64,000 nucleotides of DNA from Centropus unirufus. Taxonomy: Eukaryota; Chordata; Aves; Cuculiformes; Centropidae. Below the pieces are notes generated by a model that saw nothing but the letters and a program-made list of their open reading frames with translations, did no database searches and was not told the DNA's origin. Shown here piece after piece: positions 60,415-64,000 of the stretch; positions within the stretch are counted from its first letter, which is position 1; every line of letters begins with the position of its first letter. The stretch covers positions 1,206,600 through 1,270,599 of the forward strand of contig VYZI01000086.1 of the NCBI GenBank assembly GCA_013397695.1. The letters run 5' to 3'. Position numbers and translations under genes: made by a program.

Positions 60415-63400
60415 ATGTTTTCTCTTCAGCCTTGACAACACAGGCAATGTAGTATCTCAGAATGTGCTAAAACCATCGATATCCATGTTAAATTCAGATT
60501 GGCAGAGAATTTTTACACCAAACATTGACATATCTTTAAATATTTCACCCCAAGCTTGCTTAGGTAGATCAGGTTAACTAAAGGTTAGATTTTGCAGTCC
60601 TTTAAAAGAGTTTTTAGTACTCATGTAATAAATTGTAACGACATTACATTAAGTAAGTGCCCTCGAAGGCAACAGGAACATTTCAAGAAAATGGTACTTC
60701 ATCCTGAAAAAGTAAATGTTACTTCTGTTGCTGATCATTCTAATATTTGCAGCTTTATTTTTGCTTGAAACGTCTTTTCATCTGTGGTGTGGCCTTTACC
60801 TAAACATAATGGAAGGGAAATTAACTTTCGGGTATTACAAAGAATCTCAATTTTACAGGAAAATTTCTGGAATTTGAAAGACACAAAGGAAATCTATTCA
60901 TAACACTTTTAACTAGTCCAGACAAACTGTCCCTAACTCTAATCTAGGAAGGATTAAATAACCCGTGTAACGGGTACCCGTGCTACCGCAGGTACCCAGA
61001 AGAGCAAATTGACTGCTTAAGATGCTTCTTGTACAAAATGTACTTGTTTGTTTGCATCAAACAAAGTTTCTTTGGTTTTGAACCACTGGACTCTGCATAA
61101 CCAATACCAAATCAATTCCTTACTAATGCCAGAAAGGAAACTTTGCCCATATAAGGTCTAGACAACTCAGGAAAACCAGCATCTAAAATATCAGTGTGTG
61201 CTGATGAAATTAATCCTACACCATCACATGGCTCAGTGAGTGACTGTTTTAATGGTGGCAGCAGTGGCACGCAGAGCAGGTTACTTTATGTTTTTCTCAG
61301 TTAGGTAAAATAGCACGAGCTGCATTATGTGCTTCTGCAATGAGGCAGCCTGGGTACTGAAAGCCCTCTCCACAGCACACTGAACTCTAGGACAAACAGC
61401 ATCTACAGTGCACAGTGGAGATGCACCTGAGTAATAGATAACAATCTGGCAACTCTTAAGGATGATACCAATTCTGTCCAACCAGGAAATCCTGTGGCAG
61501 TGATGGCTGGATGCTGGAGAAGAGTTAACTCAACAAAACTCGTCGACTGCTTCAGTGATTGAACAACTCCAGGAAGCAGAAAACTTTCCAACCAGTAGTA
61601 ATCCAGGAAAAGAAAAGATTAGTTTTGGTTTGTCCCATTTCTGCACATTTCTTTTTTCCAATTACTGCCAAAAGGCACGTTTTGCAAAACAAGTGTGCAG
61701 GTCTTAGTTCAGTAATGAAACAATAACATTACAGAATGTATTTTTTACCAGCACTTTCAAGATTTCATGCCAAGAACCAACAAAGTTTGTTAATTCCACA
61801 TCTTCATAAAATACATCTAAATACTGCCTATTAAGGTCACAATGCTTTAAAGAGCACATTTTCCCTTTTCTGCTTGTGCAATTGGAAATATTCTTCCAAG
61901 CTTCTCAAACCAGCGCCCTTAAAATATATCACCCCTGTTATTCAACAAAAAAAAACGAACGTCAGTGACGAAACCAGTGCAACCAAGCTCAGACTTGTTT
62001 CTGGCAGCATTCAAGGCACAGCTTGAAGAATAGGGTTTAACTTGCCTAACTTGTCTTGGATCGTACAACAGGCTGAAAATACTGCAACATTTTGACAGTC
62101 ACTTAGCTTCTCCCTCTGTAAATTAGCCAAAATTGGTAGGGGTAACATATTCTCATGAAGAACTTATCCAATGACAATTTTGCCTATGAAAGGACTTGAA
62201 TCCTTTTGCAATAAAAGGTCACCTGACAAATATTTTCTTGTGTAATGTTCATACACTTATGATATTTAAAGGATAATTCCTCTTCACCAACAGAGATATG
62301 AAGAGTTTACTATAACATCACTCAAGCAGTGAGACAGTATTTCATTTCCTCTATTTTCTGATGATGAATGAGGAACAGAAAATACCTAAAATGCATGTTT
62401 CGCAAAAACTGAGTTATCAACAGCTTGGCCACTCAATCTAATCTGTGAAAATTATATCAGAAAGCAGGACATACAGACTCAAAATAGTACATCTGCATGG
62501 TTTTTTGAATAATTTCTGAGGGAGCTTTCCATTGCCTCAAGTTCCAGGTGGTGCCAATAACAAGAACCACAGAGCAATACAAAAGAACGTCCTTCACTGT
62601 GTGCACTGCAAGGCACTGGCCTTGGTCCATAAGCCTCGAAGTAACCAGCTAGGGATTATGGATTGCTCCTCCTGCTTGACAGAGCAAAGATTATTTAAGT
62701 ACCCATAGTACTTGCATGTGAAACAGTCAGAAATGAATGATCTTTCTTCAGGTGTTAAAAGGCTTGACTCAAATTTGTTCCACCAACTAACCTGTGCCAC
62801 CTCAATTCAGAATGCTCAGCTCCATTTTCTTTCTTTGGTACCCAAATGGGAAATGACAACGAAATTAGCATAAGAACAGAACTCTAAAGATTCTGCCCGC
62901 TATTCCTATTCTTAAGTTCAAGAGCAACAATATGCTTGCGTATACATTAACGGTCAAAGCATATGCTCACTGCTATATTTGAGAAGTCCACAGAAGTAGA
63001 ATAACTTGCAATAATCCGTATCCTCTCCATAAAACAGTCTTGTGACCACTGGAACAAACAGTGAACAGGATCCTTCTGTTAAAGGAAGAACCCAACTTCC
63101 TTTCATCTTAATTAAAAGAAAACAAAAAGATTAAGTATCAACCTATATTAAACATCACTAGGATAAAGAATTTCACTGATATGACAGGGTACTTCAAAAT
63201 GTAAAAAGACACACACATAGGTCAGCTGAATTAAAGGGAGTACTGACTCATTCCACAGATTCTTTAGACCACTTTTCCTGTTTGCACAACAAAATCAAAA
63301 CCATGTCTTAACATGACAACACATGACTCCCAGGTTGAATGCAGCATTGTCCAGACTCTGAGAATAAGGTGCAGCACACTTAGTTGCAGAAATGTACCTC

Positions 63401-63510
63401 CCACGCCTTCCTTGAAGGAGGAAGCAAACAGTAGTTGGACCCCCACCTCCCGTCCCTTACAAAGCTTTCCTTGTTCAACCACCTGTTCGGTGTGCCTCAA
63501 GCTACACAAC

Positions 63511-63526
63511 TTTTTTTTTTTTTTTT
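63511..63526. repeat. Poly-T tract (16 bases)
   Basis: This is an uninterrupted T run followed by CCCC. No retroposon body is recognised beside it. Confidence 0.85.
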
Positions 63527-64000
63527 CCCCAGAATACTGCAGTAGGCAGAGGAAAAGATGAAATTGAGGCAGGAAAGGGATAAATGACTTCGACATAAAG
63601 AGTCAAATTTGCAAACTTGTGAGCTCTTTATGCAGGTTGTGTATGCATTGCAAGAATATTAAGAGCCAGCTCAGGTCTGGTAGAATTTATTAGTTTAAAT
63701 GCATAATATACAAAACAGCTATGTTGCTTCAGGGCATGATGACACAGTGTAGTCTCTCCCAGTCAATATCTGAATTAATAAACCATGATGGACTTGAGCT
63801 AGGTCCACGTAAGGTCACTTGAAAGTCACAGTGACCCCAATTCTTCAGGATTTATTCACCCAACCAAACGCAAGATGTGGACATGCTAATAAATGCTCCC
63901 AGAAATGGAATGCCAAGGAAACATGGCGGATACCCTCCCAAAGGATTAGTTCTAGAGGGGTGCTAAGACAGAGCTCACAATTCCAGGCTGATACAATTAT

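Larger units (their letters stand above)
53535..64000 (-). other. CASK: CASK intron upstream of the first exon in the window (partial)
   Basis: The region runs past the right edge. I looked for the exon carrying the glycine loop and ATP-binding lysine of CASK and did not find it. It contains a CR1 piece near 53965-54100, a possible CR1 tail scrap near 58663-58700, AGC and GT microsatellites and a 16-base T run. No CpG-rich promoter is seen, so the CASK promoter is further away. Confidence 0.8.

Noticed and set aside
60970..60981. 12-bp palindrome ACGGGTACCCGT
   Set aside because: Palindromes of this size are expected several times in 64 kb, and no other signal is present.
53535..64000. Expected CASK exon with the glycine loop and ATP-binding lysine
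   Set aside because: I searched both the nucleotide text and short frames and found no match. It most likely lies beyond the window.

Overview
The window looks like avian nuclear DNA, from inside one large gene. It carries vertebrate exon-intron structure, CR1 (chicken-repeat-1 type) LINE fragments on both strands, and LTRs that resemble bird endogenous retroviruses. The host gene is CASK on the minus strand. Eight consecutive coding exons are recognisable, at 53534 down to 6008, totalling 843 bp (281 codons). Every splice site is GT/AG and every phase joins in frame. They encode the CaM-kinase-like domain of CASK from the alpha-C helix region through the calmodulin-binding segment. By recalled human order they are exons 3-10. 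The first exons and the L27/PDZ/SH3/GUK part lie outside the window. About 10.5 kb at the right edge and 6 kb at the left edge are intron.

The intron after the HRD-motif exon (24863-45257) contains two intact single-coding-exon G-protein-coupled receptor genes on the opposite (plus) strand: GPR34 (28521-29663) and GPR82 (38568-39668). This nested antisense arrangement matches the mammalian CASK locus. Both coding exons are preceded by a good 3' splice site, so each probably has an upstream untranslated exon. Candidates are given at low confidence.

The rest is AT-rich intron with repeats: CR1 fragments near 14.1-14.8, 20.2, 45.8-46.1 and 54.0 kb; a probable solo ERV LTR at 15.6-16.7 kb; a collapsed ERV (LTR, tRNA-Lys-like primer site, second LTR tail) at 31.4-32.2 kb; and, next to it in reverse orientation, a decayed ERVL-like gag-pol remnant at 32.4-34.95 kb. 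Small microsatellites and a 5-N gap (27480-27484) complete the picture.

I see no bacterial-type features, CRISPR, tRNA or rRNA, and no convincing new biological system. The points most worth checking are the loss of the TM3 arginine (DRY to NQY) in this GPR82, a cluster of four TGACCAG/CTGGTCA sites near 41.1-41.25 kb, a perfect 25-bp palindrome at 6818-6842, and two unexplained minus-strand open frames (28-303 and 8681-9109). Family comparisons come from memory of human proteins, not from searches.
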